A DNA stretch of 64,000 nt from JACKOB01 sp024234575 (lineage in GTDB: Bacteria; Pseudomonadota; Gammaproteobacteria; Pseudomonadales; Oleiphilaceae), in the NCBI GenBank assembly GCA_051208035.1, contig JBPJFZ010000005.1, positions 260,911-324,910 of the forward strand, read 5' to 3'. Of the stretch, positions 44,700-53,616 are shown piece after piece. Below the pieces are notes generated by a model that worked only from the letters and a program-made list of their open reading frames with translations, searched no databases and was not told the DNA's origin. Each line of letters opens with the position of its first letter. Within the stretch, counting starts at the first letter, position 1. The translations under genes were made by a program, and so were the position numbers.

Positions 44700-46004
44700 C
44701 TATGACTTTAGCCGAATAAGGTCCGCCAGATTTTTACCCGAGAAATGTTCCACCAACTGCTGTTCAACTTCATCCATCATGTTATCCCCCGGTAAAACTT
44801 CGCTAACCGTGGTGCCATCAACTTCAGACCGAATAACCAGCATCAGGTCCGCCAGGTCAATATGATCCAATGAACGGGCCGGAACCACACAGTCGCCTGA
44901 CTCTCCCGCAAAACACAATAGACGACGCTCAACCAACTTCGTGAGCACGCGTCGGGTAATTTCAGCAGGTGCCTTCATATCCCGCTCAATTTGGCTAACC
45001 GATAGCGCTGGCTGATTGCTGTCAAAACACTTTGCCACCATCAACATCACCCCAAGCCCTACCCGCTCTTCCAGGCGAGGCGAAGATATCATGCGTCTGG
45101 ATTTACAGATTTGATCACTATGCTGAAAGTAATAGGCAATCGAGGCCCCTAACAACAGAATCAACCAATTAACATAGACCCAGATAAGCAACACGATGCC
45201 TACGGCAAAGCCCGAATAAATTGCCTGATACTGGGAGGAGGACACCACAAATGACGCAAACAGGATGCTACTCATTTGCCAGGATACGCCACCAATTATG
45301 CCACCAACCAACGCGCTTAAAAAATTCACCTTGGTGTTAGGCATAAATGCATACACAAAGGTGAAGGCTAAAATAATAAATACAAACGGAGCCAGCTTTG
45401 TGCCAGCCAAAAACAAAGACCCCAGCGGCTCAATTGCCACCAGTGTTTGCACCAGTTCTGAGCTCATAATGCTGGCAGTTAATCCCATGGCAGACACCAC
45501 CAGCAAGGGGCCAATCAGGATAACACTCAGGTAGTTGCTGAGTCTTTGCCCCAGGGATCTTAGTTGCGGTACATGCCAGATAAAATTAAACGATCGCTCT
45601 ACTTTTTGCACCAGTGACACCACGGTGTACACCAAGAGCACCAAGCCAAAAAAACCCAGCACACCAACTTTCATGTTATCGACAAAACCTAATATGTTTT
45701 GCACGATCTCAACGCCGGTTTCGCCAAAAGGTTCAAAAAAACTCTCGAGTAGTGGCGTGACATGCTTATGCGCACCCAGTGCCTTAAGCACCGAAAAACT
45801 CAGTGCCAGCAAAGGTACCATCGACAAAAGTGTTGTATACACCAACGACATCGCATGCAGCGTCAATTGCCCGTCAATCAGATCACGCACTGTTGCATAA
45901 ACAATTCGGGCAGCACGATGTAACGCTGCAGGTAGAGTGCGCTCCCTTTTTTCGGGGCGGAACAGCCAGTCACTGGCTTTTTTTATCACGGGCAGATTTT
46001 CCAT
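44700..46004 (-). CDS. YihY/BrkB family inner-membrane protein
   Basis: 434 residues from ATG 46004; the TTG at 46016 is four residues longer and less likely. N-terminal LTLHAMSLVYTTLLSMVPLLALSFSVLKALG, then FFGLVLLVYTVVSLV, WQMSSILFASFVV and IVLLIWVYVNWLILLLGASIAYYF give the six-helix YihY pattern. The C-terminal ~130 residues are a cytoplasmic winged-helix-like tail (LSVSQIERDMKAPAEITRRVL). Function of the family is unsettled; some members were wrongly called ribonuclease BN. The histidine kinase gene lies 81 bp upstream on the same strand. Confidence 0.85.
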   Translation of the reverse strand: MENLPVIKKASDWLFRPEKRERTLPAALHRAARIVYATVRDLIDGQLTLHAMSLVYTTLLSMVPLLALSFSVLKALGAHKHVTPLLESFFEPFGETGVEIVQNILGFVDNMKVGVLGFFGLVLLVYTVVSLVQKVERSFNFIWHVPQLRSLGQRLSNYLSVILIGPLLVVSAMGLTASIMSSELVQTLVAIEPLGSLFLAGTKLAPFVFIILAFTFVYAFMPNTKVNFLSALVGGIIGGVSWQMSSILFASFVVSSSQYQAIYSGFAVGIVLLIWVYVNWLILLLGASIAYYFQHSDQICKSRRMISSPRLEERVGLGVMLMVAKCFDSNQPALSVSQIERDMKAPAEITRRVLTKLVERRLLCFAGESGDCVVPARSLDHIDLADLMLVIRSEVDGTTVSEVLPGDNMMDEVEQQLVEHFSGKNLADLIRLKS

Positions 46005-46085
46005 AATGCAGCTCAATTAAAATTATGAATCGTAAACAAGAAGGGTGTTAGCGCAGCGAAGAAAACAAAGTCACGCCTAATAAAG

Positions 46086-48980
46086 TTATGGTGCTTGCTC
46101 CTGCAGATAAGCATCAGCAACAGACAAGGTTTTTTCAAGACCTTCGAGAACCCAGGGCAACCATTCCATCGCTTTCTTGATCTCTGTCGACTTAACCCTG
46201 TCTTGCAGCTCAGAGGCCAGTTCGGCGAGTTTTTTCGCACTGATATTGGCAGCGCCGCCTTTTAAAGAATGCGCTAATCGATACATTTCTTCGCTGTTGT
46301 CATCTCTGTGTGCTTCAAGAAACTGGTGTTCGAAATCATTAAAACTCTTGGCAAAGCTCTCGATAACCCGAGGAATGATACGTGTGTTACTGCCGAAACG
46401 ACGGCTTATATCATCAAAGTCAATCACGGGATCGATCATCTGGTTCTCAACCGCCAAAGAAACCAAGTCACCAATCCTTGCTGCGGGTTTACCTGCCACG
46501 GCAACCTCTACCTCTGCGATACCTTCTGTCGTTTGAGAGACTGAGGAATCAGGCACCTCTATGCGATCAGCTAAATTATTGGGTGACGCTGCCACCCACT
46601 TTGCAATGACGGAATATAATCTGTCGCCATCAATCGGCTTGGACAAAAAGTCATCCATTCCCGCATTCATGCACAACGTCCTATCTTGTGTCGTTGCATT
46701 GGCAGTCAAAGCAATTATTGGGACATCCTTTCCATGTCGTTTACGGATAATCTTCGCGGCTTCGATACCATCCATTACTGGCATATGCATATCCATCAGA
46801 ATGACATCAAAACCAGCATTGTAGCTATCCATCAGCTGTACCGCTTCCGCCCCGTCTTTGGCCATACGAATTTTAGCACCGGTTAACTCCAGCATTTCAC
46901 GGGCAACTATTTGATTAACTTCATTATCCTCGACCACCAGAATCTTACATCGCTCAAAATTTGGCGTTGCGTTTTTGTCGATAGCAATACTATTTGCCAC
47001 ATCCGTAATAGCGCCATCACTCTTCGGAGCCTGATAGATAATGGTTGCATCGCCATCATCCAAAGGGTACCTCTGGTCGGCTAGTTCGATGGCTTTTGAC
47101 ATAACGCGAAATATTCGCGATGGTATCACTGGCAATGTCAGCAGAAGGGCGTAGCCCAGACTGTCGATTTGTTTTTGGGCAAGGTCAAGATCTTTTATAT
47201 TTAATACAGGTATGACCACTTTGCAGCCTGTTTTACGGATAATGTCATCCGCCTCAACGACGGTGGTACGGGTCGAGCTATAATCCCAAAACACCAGCAC
47301 TTTATGTCCGGTCTCAACCAGTTGAGTCATTTTTAACGCTGCCTCGCGATAGTCAGCATAGGACATCAGTTTGCAGCGTAAGGTACCAACAATCGACGAA
47401 ACTTCTTTGGCAGATTCACTACTGCCAACGACTACGGCAGCATAAACCGGACTGATTTTAGCGAGGAGCCTATCTTTTTCGACACGAGGTAAAGATTTAA
47501 ACTTCACCACAAAAGAAAACACACTACCTGAGCCAAGTTGGCTTTCTACCGAGATTTTACCCCCCATCTGCTCAACGATCTGCTGGCTGATTGCAAGACC
47601 CAACCCCGTCCCCCCGTATTTACGAGTGGTAGAGCCATCAGCCTGAGTGAATGAAGAAAACAGCTTGGCTTGCGCGTCTACCTCAATGCCGATACCAGTG
47701 TCCTGAATTCTAAACCGAATAAATACTTCATCCCCCTTAATCTGATCCAGTAATATAAATACTTTCACAAATCCTCGGGGCGTAAACTTGATCGCATTGG
47801 AAACCAGATTAATCAGCACCTGCCCCAAGCGGATATCATCTCCCTGTAAAAACTGCGGAATTTTGGGGTCTGTTGAAAATAACAACACCAGGCTCTTCTG
47901 ACTTGCCGCATAAGACTCTACATCTGCAATGCGTTCGATGACTTCGTACAAATCAAAGTCAATGCTTTCCAGCTCAAGCTTGCCTGCCTCAATCTTAGAG
48001 AAATCGAGCACATCATTAATAATGGACAACAGCACACTGGCAGAATTTCGGACATGCCTCAAATATCCCGATTGCTTCGCATCCAGGCTGGTTTTTCCCA
48101 GTAATTGAGAAAGTCCGAGAATCGCATTCATGGGGGTACGAATTTCATGGCTCATATTTGCCAAAAACTCGCTTTTAGCCTTTGCCGCTCCTTCGGCCTG
48201 CACTCTTGCTACCTGCGCTTCGACAAGAGCCGCGTCGAGCCTTGCATTGTTGTCTTTCAATTCGTTTTCAGCTTGGCGATTACGCTCGAGATTGGCGTTA
48301 AATTCTCGAATCATCTCTCCCAGCTCATCATTGGAATCCCACTCAACAGGCACTCGCTCACCAGTCTTCTGATAATGGAGGATAGAGTCTTTCACCTTCG
48401 AAAGAGGCTCCAGCACAGTGATTTTTAGCGCAAAATGAAAGCCAATCATAAATATCAAGACGTAAAGCCCGAAAAACAGCAGGTCATCCAACGAGTTTGC
48501 AATCAGGTTTTCATTAACACTCTGAAAATCCACCAATAACCAGATTTGGCCGGTCTTAATATCCTCGCCATCAAAGCTGAACACAATATCTTCAACAAAC
48601 TTTAACTTTTTTTCGCCACTGTCTTCACTGTAGAGAACAGCAGTATCGACACCCTCGCAATCTCCAAGCTCGGCATGGTGCCTGACCTCATCTTTGTAGG
48701 TTTCGTATTCATTAAGATAAACACACACGATGCCTTCTGCATCAAGAATACCTTTGAGTATGGCATCAGTAGTTTGTCGATCAAGAGACCAGATAGGTAT
48801 CGCCAACTGTTTGGCTAGCAGCACTGCTTGCTGATGCGCCTGCTCTATCGACAGTACGCGCTGGTCTTGAGCCTTTAACCCCAGATAGGCAATATTAGCC
48901 AGTACCAGCAGCAAAAATACCGGTAACGCAGCCTTTACAAAAAAACGATACACCAGTGGCGAAATAGAGGGCAGTGCCAT
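46086..48980 (-). CDS. BarA-like hybrid sensor histidine kinase
   Basis: About 964 residues from ATG 48980 (MALPSISP), with GAGAG upstream. Order: TM helix, periplasmic sensor about 140 residues, second TM, HAMP, coiled coil, HisKA with FLANMSHEIRTPMNAILGLS, HATPase_c with LINLVSNAIKF, DTGIGIE and GGTGLGLAISQ. A degenerate receiver without clear phosphoacceptor follows, then a good receiver with VILMDMHMPVMDG, then Hpt with HSLKGGAANIS. This is the BarA/GacS layout, which drives UvrY/GacA and the CsrA/RsmA system in gammaproteobacteria. Whether this is the true GacS orthologue cannot be decided from the window. A BrkB-family gene follows. Confidence 0.83.
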   Translation of the reverse strand: MALPSISPLVYRFFVKAALPVFLLLVLANIAYLGLKAQDQRVLSIEQAHQQAVLLAKQLAIPIWSLDRQTTDAILKGILDAEGIVCVYLNEYETYKDEVRHHAELGDCEGVDTAVLYSEDSGEKKLKFVEDIVFSFDGEDIKTGQIWLLVDFQSVNENLIANSLDDLLFFGLYVLIFMIGFHFALKITVLEPLSKVKDSILHYQKTGERVPVEWDSNDELGEMIREFNANLERNRQAENELKDNNARLDAALVEAQVARVQAEGAAKAKSEFLANMSHEIRTPMNAILGLSQLLGKTSLDAKQSGYLRHVRNSASVLLSIINDVLDFSKIEAGKLELESIDFDLYEVIERIADVESYAASQKSLVLLFSTDPKIPQFLQGDDIRLGQVLINLVSNAIKFTPRGFVKVFILLDQIKGDEVFIRFRIQDTGIGIEVDAQAKLFSSFTQADGSTTRKYGGTGLGLAISQQIVEQMGGKISVESQLGSGSVFSFVVKFKSLPRVEKDRLLAKISPVYAAVVVGSSESAKEVSSIVGTLRCKLMSYADYREAALKMTQLVETGHKVLVFWDYSSTRTTVVEADDIIRKTGCKVVIPVLNIKDLDLAQKQIDSLGYALLLTLPVIPSRIFRVMSKAIELADQRYPLDDGDATIIYQAPKSDGAITDVANSIAIDKNATPNFERCKILVVEDNEVNQIVAREMLELTGAKIRMAKDGAEAVQLMDSYNAGFDVILMDMHMPVMDGIEAAKIIRKRHGKDVPIIALTANATTQDRTLCMNAGMDDFLSKPIDGDRLYSVIAKWVAASPNNLADRIEVPDSSVSQTTEGIAEVEVAVAGKPAARIGDLVSLAVENQMIDPVIDFDDISRRFGSNTRIIPRVIESFAKSFNDFEHQFLEAHRDDNSEEMYRLAHSLKGGAANISAKKLAELASELQDRVKSTEIKKAMEWLPWVLEGLEKTLSVADAYLQEQAP

Positions 48981-49177
48981 TTTCACTCTCACGATAAAAT
49001 CACTCAATAAGCATAGGAAACTAAAACGTTTTTATCAAAATAAACACCTATTATTCCTGACAAGACCAAGCAGGGAGAGAACAAGCCTGCTGATACCGAC
49101 TTAAGACGCGCCACAGCAAAGCCAAATCCAAAACTAAAAGCGGTTGCCTGACGCCCGGTAAGCACATAAAATAACCC

Positions 49178-49300
49178 ACCCCTTGGGGGAGTAATCTGCC
49201 GGCATCCCCGGTGTAGCTGTCAACATCATTGCGTCGAAGACGCATGGCAGTTACGTTCAACCTATCACAAGTTGAATTGATGAGACCTAAGGTAAAGTCA
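49178..49300 (+). promoter_or_regulatory. yybP-ykoY-like manganese riboswitch aptamer
   Basis: Two conserved yybP-ykoY features are visible: GGGGGAGTAA at 49185-49194 near the 5' end and ATGAGACC at about 49280-49287 near the 3' end. The closing stem P1 can pair CCTTGG (49181-49186) with CTAAGG (49287-49292). Between them are two hairpin arms, one with GCGTC/GACGC at 49231-49243. The class responds to manganese and controls Mn-export and Mn-stress genes. The gene downstream is a TMEM165/GDT1 protein, a known Mn exporter type, which fits. Confidence 0.78.
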
Positions 49301-49335
49301 GCGATGTCAGGCGGGGTCGTTGACCTTACCTTTGG
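49289..49335 (+). terminator. Expression-platform hairpin of the manganese riboswitch
   Basis: AAGGTAAAGTCA (49289-49300) pairs with TGACCTTACCTT (49321-49332) in 11 of 12 positions, and TTGGTTTTA follows. The left arm overlaps the P1 strand (49287-49292). Thus P1 and this stem exclude each other: manganese would stabilise P1, break this hairpin and switch the gene on. Confidence 0.65.
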
Positions 49336-49361
49336 TTTTACAATCCCGCCGGAGACTCTTC

Positions 49362-49919
49362 ATGGAAGCTTTAATCAATTCAACACTGGCAGTAGCCATC
49401 GCAGAAATCGGCGATAAAACCCAACTCTTATCTTTGTTTTTAGCGGCCCGCTTCTCACAACGCTACGCTATTTGTTTTGGAATACTCATCGCTACCTTGC
49501 TCAATCATGCCGCCTCGGCCTGGCTCGGTGCATGGGTTATGCAATATATTCCTGACAATTGGGGGCGATGGCTGATCAGCTTTTCTTTTTTCGCGGTGGC
49601 GCTCTGGCTATTAATACCCGACAAAGATGATGACAGCCCCAGCCCACTTGAGAAATATGGTGCTTTCGTTGCCACCACAATTCTTTTCTTTCTCGCAGAA
49701 ATTGGTGATAAAACACAAATTGCGACAGTATTACTCGCAGCAAAATACCCTGAAACATTTTGGGTAATTATGGGCACTACCATTGGCATGCTCGCTGCCA
49801 ACGTCCCTGTGGTCTTTGCGGGCCAATGGTTAATGGACAAAATGCCCCTCAACTATGCCCGTATTTTCGCCTTTTTGCTCTTCGTGGGCCTTGGCATTGC
49901 TACACTCTTTTCGTGGTAA
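49362..49919 (+). CDS. TMEM165/GDT1 family manganese exporter
   Basis: 185 residues from ATG 49362 (MEALINSTLA), which has GGAG 7 bases upstream; an in-frame start at 49320 lies inside the riboswitch platform. Two copies of the family signature E-x-G-D-K-T-Q are present: AEIGDKTQLLSLF and AEIGDKTQIATVL. Six helices in two repeats are expected. Family members exchange Mn2+ or Ca2+ for protons; MneA of Vibrio cholerae exports Mn. The preceding yybP-ykoY-like element strongly supports Mn export. The inner membrane is the site. Confidence 0.88.
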   Translation: MEALINSTLAVAIAEIGDKTQLLSLFLAARFSQRYAICFGILIATLLNHAASAWLGAWVMQYIPDNWGRWLISFSFFAVALWLLIPDKDDDSPSPLEKYGAFVATTILFFLAEIGDKTQIATVLLAAKYPETFWVIMGTTIGMLAANVPVVFAGQWLMDKMPLNYARIFAFLLFVGLGIATLFSW

Positions 49920-49935
49920 CGGCAATATACAGACT

Positions 49936-50355
49936 CTAGGCACCATTAAGCGTCAGCACCAGCGTTCGCGAGCCACCATGATCGCGGTGCTCACCAAGGT
50001 AGATACCCTGCCATGTACCCAATGCCAAGCGGCCTTGAGTAACCGGGACCAGCAGCGAGCAACCAATCGTCACCGTCTTAATATGTGCTGGCATATCATC
50101 GGCCCCTTCCAGCGTATGCCGGTAGTAGCGTGCGTTTTCTGGCACAAAATGATCAAAATGACTGGCCAAATCAATGCGCACATCCGGATCAGCATTTTCG
50201 TTAATCGATAACGATGCGGATGTGTGTTTGATAAACAGGTGCAGCATACCCACACCAATGGACGACAATTCTGGCAACTGCCGCAAGACTTCGTCCGTCA
50301 CCAGATGAAATCCTCTGGGTCTGGCCTTTAAGCTAATTTCCTTTTGAAACCACAT
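49936..50355 (-). CDS. yjbQ: YjbQ family (UPF0047) protein
   Basis: About 139 residues from ATG 50355 (MWFQKEISL), which is the usual YjbQ N-terminus; an earlier ATG at 50373 is possible. Conserved segments: GMLHLFIKHTSASLSINENADPDVR, HTLEGADDMPAHIKTVTIG, and WQGIYLGEHRDHGGSR. The family has secondary thiamine phosphate synthase activity in vitro, but its natural role is unclear. It is 46 bp downstream of the hydroxyacid dehydrogenase gene. Confidence 0.9.
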   Translation of the reverse strand: MWFQKEISLKARPRGFHLVTDEVLRQLPELSSIGVGMLHLFIKHTSASLSINENADPDVRIDLASHFDHFVPENARYYRHTLEGADDMPAHIKTVTIGCSLLVPVTQGRLALGTWQGIYLGEHRDHGGSRTLVLTLNGA

Positions 50356-50401
50356 TTCTATCGTAGCCCTCACATATTAACTGTTATCAATGCTCTCCAG
50401 T

Positions 50402-51364
50402 TTACACAATAAACCGATCCAGATTTCCATCGATAAACTGCTTGATGTTTTGCGCCGTTTTATCAACAAGTCTCTGCCGCGCCTGCTGACTCGCCCATGC
50501 ACAATGTGGGGTAATAATCAGATTGGGGATATCTCCATCCAAAAGTACGTTGCCATTTCTAGGTGGCTCTTCTGTTAACACATCCATCGCGGCACCGGCA
50601 AGCTTGCCCGCACGCAGTGCACTTGCCAATGCCTGTTCATCCACTAAGCCACCCCTGGCGACGTTGATTAAAAGTGCGGAGGGTTTCATTTGTGCAAGCG
50701 CTGTGGCGTCGATTAAGTTCCGAGTGTTGTCACTGAGCAGGCAATGCAATGAGAGTACGTCAATCTTGGGTAAAAACTCACAGAGTGGCAAACGAGGATA
50801 CCCGCCTTCGACACCTGCCGCCTGACCCGGGCGCGCCCCCAAAACCACATGCATACCAAAAGCCTCGGCCATTTTCGCTACACCCTGCCCTAAATCACCA
50901 AAACCGATTATCCCCAGTGTTTTACCTTCCAGCTCTTGAATAGGATGATCCATCAGACAAAAAACCGGGCTGTTATTCCAGCGGCCTGATTGCACATCGG
51001 CATGGTATTTCATCAGGTTATTGGACAGCGCTAAAAGTAGCGAAAACGTATGCTGCACGATGGTTGGGCGACCATAACGGATCACGTTACAAACGCGAAT
51101 GCCTGCCTTTTTTGCCGCATCAAGATCAATATTATTGGTACCTGTGGCAGTAACAGCTATCAGCTTTAGATCTGGGCATTGCTCGAACTCTGCTTTACCT
51201 AATACTACCTTGTTGACGATGGCAACTGCGGCACCCGCTAACCGTTCCTGAACCTGGTTTGGCGGCGTGACGGGATGGTAGCTGATGCTTGTTAGCACCG
51301 CAGATAAATGACCAAAATCCAATCCATCGCCCATACTTGCTGTATCTAGAAATACACCTTTCAA
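50402..51364 (-). CDS. hprA: D-2-hydroxyacid dehydrogenase, HprA/glycerate dehydrogenase-like
   Basis: 320 residues. NAD motif IIGFGDLGQGVA, catalytic arginine in NVARGGLVDE and catalytic histidine in ITPHCAWASQ. The N-terminal substrate half has AVTATGTNNIDLDAAKKAG. HprA-type enzymes reduce hydroxypyruvate or glyoxylate; substrate preference is not set by the sequence. It lies upstream of yjbQ on the same strand. A third hydroxyacid enzyme in the window after SerA and the FAD-linked one; no functional link is shown. Confidence 0.85.
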   Translation of the reverse strand: MKGVFLDTASMGDGLDFGHLSAVLTSISYHPVTPPNQVQERLAGAAVAIVNKVVLGKAEFEQCPDLKLIAVTATGTNNIDLDAAKKAGIRVCNVIRYGRPTIVQHTFSLLLALSNNLMKYHADVQSGRWNNSPVFCLMDHPIQELEGKTLGIIGFGDLGQGVAKMAEAFGMHVVLGARPGQAAGVEGGYPRLPLCEFLPKIDVLSLHCLLSDNTRNLIDATALAQMKPSALLINVARGGLVDEQALASALRAGKLAGAAMDVLTEEPPRNGNVLLDGDIPNLIITPHCAWASQQARQRLVDKTAQNIKQFIDGNLDRFIV

Positions 51365-51448
51365 AAGTTATCTCCCGCTGCAGTAATAAACCTCATGTGA
51401 TCATAAGTTAAAAAAGCATCTGCATAGAAGAAAGTTTTACAGCTCCAT

Positions 51449-51474
51449 TAAAAAAGCCCCGAATAAATCGAGGC
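51449..51474 (-). terminator. Intrinsic terminator of the PhoX-like gene
   Basis: On the minus strand a 6-bp stem GCCTCG/CGGGGC (one U-G pair) with a 7-base loop is followed at once by TTTTTT. It lies 38 bases past the PhoX-like gene's stop. Confidence 0.82.
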
Positions 51475-51511
51475 AAAAGTACAAGACCTGGTGCACATTG
51501 TTAGGTGTAGA

Positions 51512-53197
51512 TTATTTACCCTGAGGATTAAACACCCACATCATATTGTTGCTGTGCTTGCTAGTATCTTCACCAACAATTACCCGGCCGTCATTTAATA
51601 CAACCAGATTATCCGGATTAGAAATGCCCTCGACAGAACAGGCGTTTTCAGTGGCGGTTGCATCGTAGGCGCCACCAACCAATACAGGCTCCATACGAGA
51701 AACGTTATAATCACTCATAATGCCAAATCGATAGACCGCACCGCATTTGTTTTCTGAAAGCTGAATGTCACCCTTGCTATCACTCATGCCTTTAGCCACT
51801 TCTGACATGGCCACGTACATATAGGGAACAGCGCCGCTCGCTACACCAGCATAGTTGATATTGATACCTTCCATTTTACGAAACTCCACTGTCGCACCTT
51901 TTGCTTTGGCGGCACGTAAGGTTTCCAAAAAGGCATAGCGGTCATCGCCTACGTTGTTAACCGCCCAATCAGTGATTTCGGCATCGGTGATATAGCTGGT
52001 CTGGCCCTCAACGTAGTTACTTTCATCAATGCCGTCATATTGATTTATCCAGCTTTCAATCTCAGCGTTACTTGAAGAACCCAACGTTATCCACTCGATA
52101 TCAAAACCAGCTTTACTTAAGTCTTTCGTCGCATCCTGCGACAACTTGGCAGCATAAATGGTACCTGCACTGAGATCACCAGCAGTATTAGCTACAAATT
52201 TGTAAAAGCCTTTGTCACTGCCATCATCGGTGATGTAAACGGTTTTCTTATCAGGCATCACCACAACGTTTTCGTGGGCTACACGGCCAAGGGTAAAGTG
52301 CTTTACCGGCACCGGTGCTGCCGCCGCTGGCTGGGTAATCTCTACAATGTAACCATAGTCGTAGGGGTTGGGAAAGGTGCCGCCAAGGTACTGCTGCAAA
52401 AACTGTACATCTGCATAATTGGGGTAACCAGAACTGTATGCCGTGTTGTTCCAGTTAACGGCATTTTCGGCTTCATAGTTTTCTTCTGAAGTCAGTGGCG
52501 TTCCCCAGGGAGTGACAGTGCCGAAACAGTTAATCAGCGTGCCCGCAACGGACGAGAAATCAACATTCATCGCATTGTTTACCGCCCAGGTACCATCAGT
52601 CTGTCGTGCCAAGGTTAATCGACTCATTGCACCAGGCCGGTTTTCGAAAGCGGTGAATAAATAACCTTCACTGCCGTCAACATTGCTAGCGATGTAGGCA
52701 TTAAAGTCAGGATCTTGCGACGTTCTAACAAGCGCATTACCAGCTGCATTTACCGTTGCCCCGAAACCAAAAGGCAACGCACCAGAGAAGGTATCTCCCG
52801 CGCGACCCAGCGCCTGATAGCTGCCTGCAATTACTTGCACGGTCTTGGCTTCGTCAGAGCCTGTTGCTGGCACAGGTATATCCGTCAACATCGGATCAAG
52901 GTTGTCAAAATCAACCCCCACCCACGCACCTACTGCTGCATTGTTCTCTGGGGCGGGCAACGTATCATCAGGGTGCTGAACATTAAAAAACAGTTCGCCG
53001 TTATCTGTTTTGAAGATACCGGTAATTTCAGCGCCGAGCGGTACCGTTGCAATACGAGTCAGCTTGGGCGCTGCGGCAAGATCTTTGCCATTTACACCAT
53101 CTGCGCCATCCTTGCCATCATCACCACCACAAGCGGCAAGTAAAACAGAAGATGATACGGCTACAACGAGTAGCTTGTGCTTAAAATTTGTTGTCAC
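51512..53197 (-). CDS. PhoX/DUF839-like lipoprotein
   Basis: 561 residues. The signal peptide ends in LLAACGG, a lipobox with Gly after Cys, so the protein is anchored in a membrane. A short collagen-like repeat follows (DGKDGADGVNGKD). The rest fits PhoX (DUF839) beta-propeller: GIFKTDNGELFFNVQHPDDT near the start, GRVAHENVVVMPDKK and YITDDGSDKGFYKFVAN in the middle, and NPDNLVVLNDGR near the end. PhoX enzymes are calcium/iron-dependent phosphatases released under phosphate limitation. A Pho-box-like promoter lies upstream, so the role may be phosphate scavenging, though some DUF839 proteins are not phosphatases. Confidence 0.83.
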   Translation of the reverse strand: MTTNFKHKLLVVAVSSSVLLAACGGDDGKDGADGVNGKDLAAAPKLTRIATVPLGAEITGIFKTDNGELFFNVQHPDDTLPAPENNAAVGAWVGVDFDNLDPMLTDIPVPATGSDEAKTVQVIAGSYQALGRAGDTFSGALPFGFGATVNAAGNALVRTSQDPDFNAYIASNVDGSEGYLFTAFENRPGAMSRLTLARQTDGTWAVNNAMNVDFSSVAGTLINCFGTVTPWGTPLTSEENYEAENAVNWNNTAYSSGYPNYADVQFLQQYLGGTFPNPYDYGYIVEITQPAAAAPVPVKHFTLGRVAHENVVVMPDKKTVYITDDGSDKGFYKFVANTAGDLSAGTIYAAKLSQDATKDLSKAGFDIEWITLGSSSNAEIESWINQYDGIDESNYVEGQTSYITDAEITDWAVNNVGDDRYAFLETLRAAKAKGATVEFRKMEGININYAGVASGAVPYMYVAMSEVAKGMSDSKGDIQLSENKCGAVYRFGIMSDYNVSRMEPVLVGGAYDATATENACSVEGISNPDNLVVLNDGRVIVGEDTSKHSNNMMWVFNPQGK

Positions 53198-53294
53198 GTT
53201 AGTTACCTTTCCAGTTGTATGAATGCGAAACCCAATTGTTTTTTATCTGCTCTCAGCCCCGACAGGGCAGAAGCGCGTCTGGTTTGAGCCGCCA

Positions 53295-53339
53295 TTTATA
53301 CCGATAGGTTATGAACAATTTTTGACAGTTTTATGATGT
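53295..53339 (-). promoter_or_regulatory. Pho-box-like promoter of the PhoX-like gene
   Basis: On the minus strand three 7-base units lie exactly 11 bases apart: ACATCAT (53339-53333), CTGTCAA (53328-53322) and TGTTCAT (53317-53311). The middle one matches the CTGTCAT half-site at 6/7, the outer two share the TCAT end. A -10-like TATAAA (53300-53295) lies 10 bases after the last unit, the distance seen at PhoB-activated promoters. No good -35 is needed in such promoters. Confidence 0.65.
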
Positions 53340-53465
53340 TTTGACTTTTGCGTCATTTTCTAACATCGACAATAAAATAACGCAATTTATCAGCGGCAAT
53401 TACCAATGATTAGCGGATAGTAAAGTACTTCTATAGAAATAAATCAGTTGAGCACCTAGTTGGCA

Positions 53466-53573
53466 GTGAAGGCCTTGTATGGCGATGTGGAACCGTCTGC
53501 CGCAGGGATGCGGCAGTCGAGCGCCCAGGGATGGGTTTACAGCGTGTTCCACATCGCCATACAAGGCCTTCAC
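53466..53573 (+). repeat. 108-bp inverted-repeat element with two GGGA-loop hairpins
   Basis: Arms of 28 bases (53466-53493 and 53546-53573) are perfect inverted repeats. The 52-base interior contains two short hairpins: CTGCCGCA-GGGA-TGCGGCAG (53497-53516) and CCCA-GGGA-TGGG (53524-53535). Both loops read the same octamer CAGGGATG, which matches the CsrA/RsmA binding core CARGGAUG. It lies in a 419-base gap between the PhoX-like and di-haem genes with no protein-coding signal of its own. It could be a mobile repeat, a transcribed small RNA or a terminator-like structure. Confidence 0.75.
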
Positions 53574-53616
53574 ATTGCTCTGCTTCTATCGTTATGCAGA
53601 GAGCTTCTAGTTAGTT

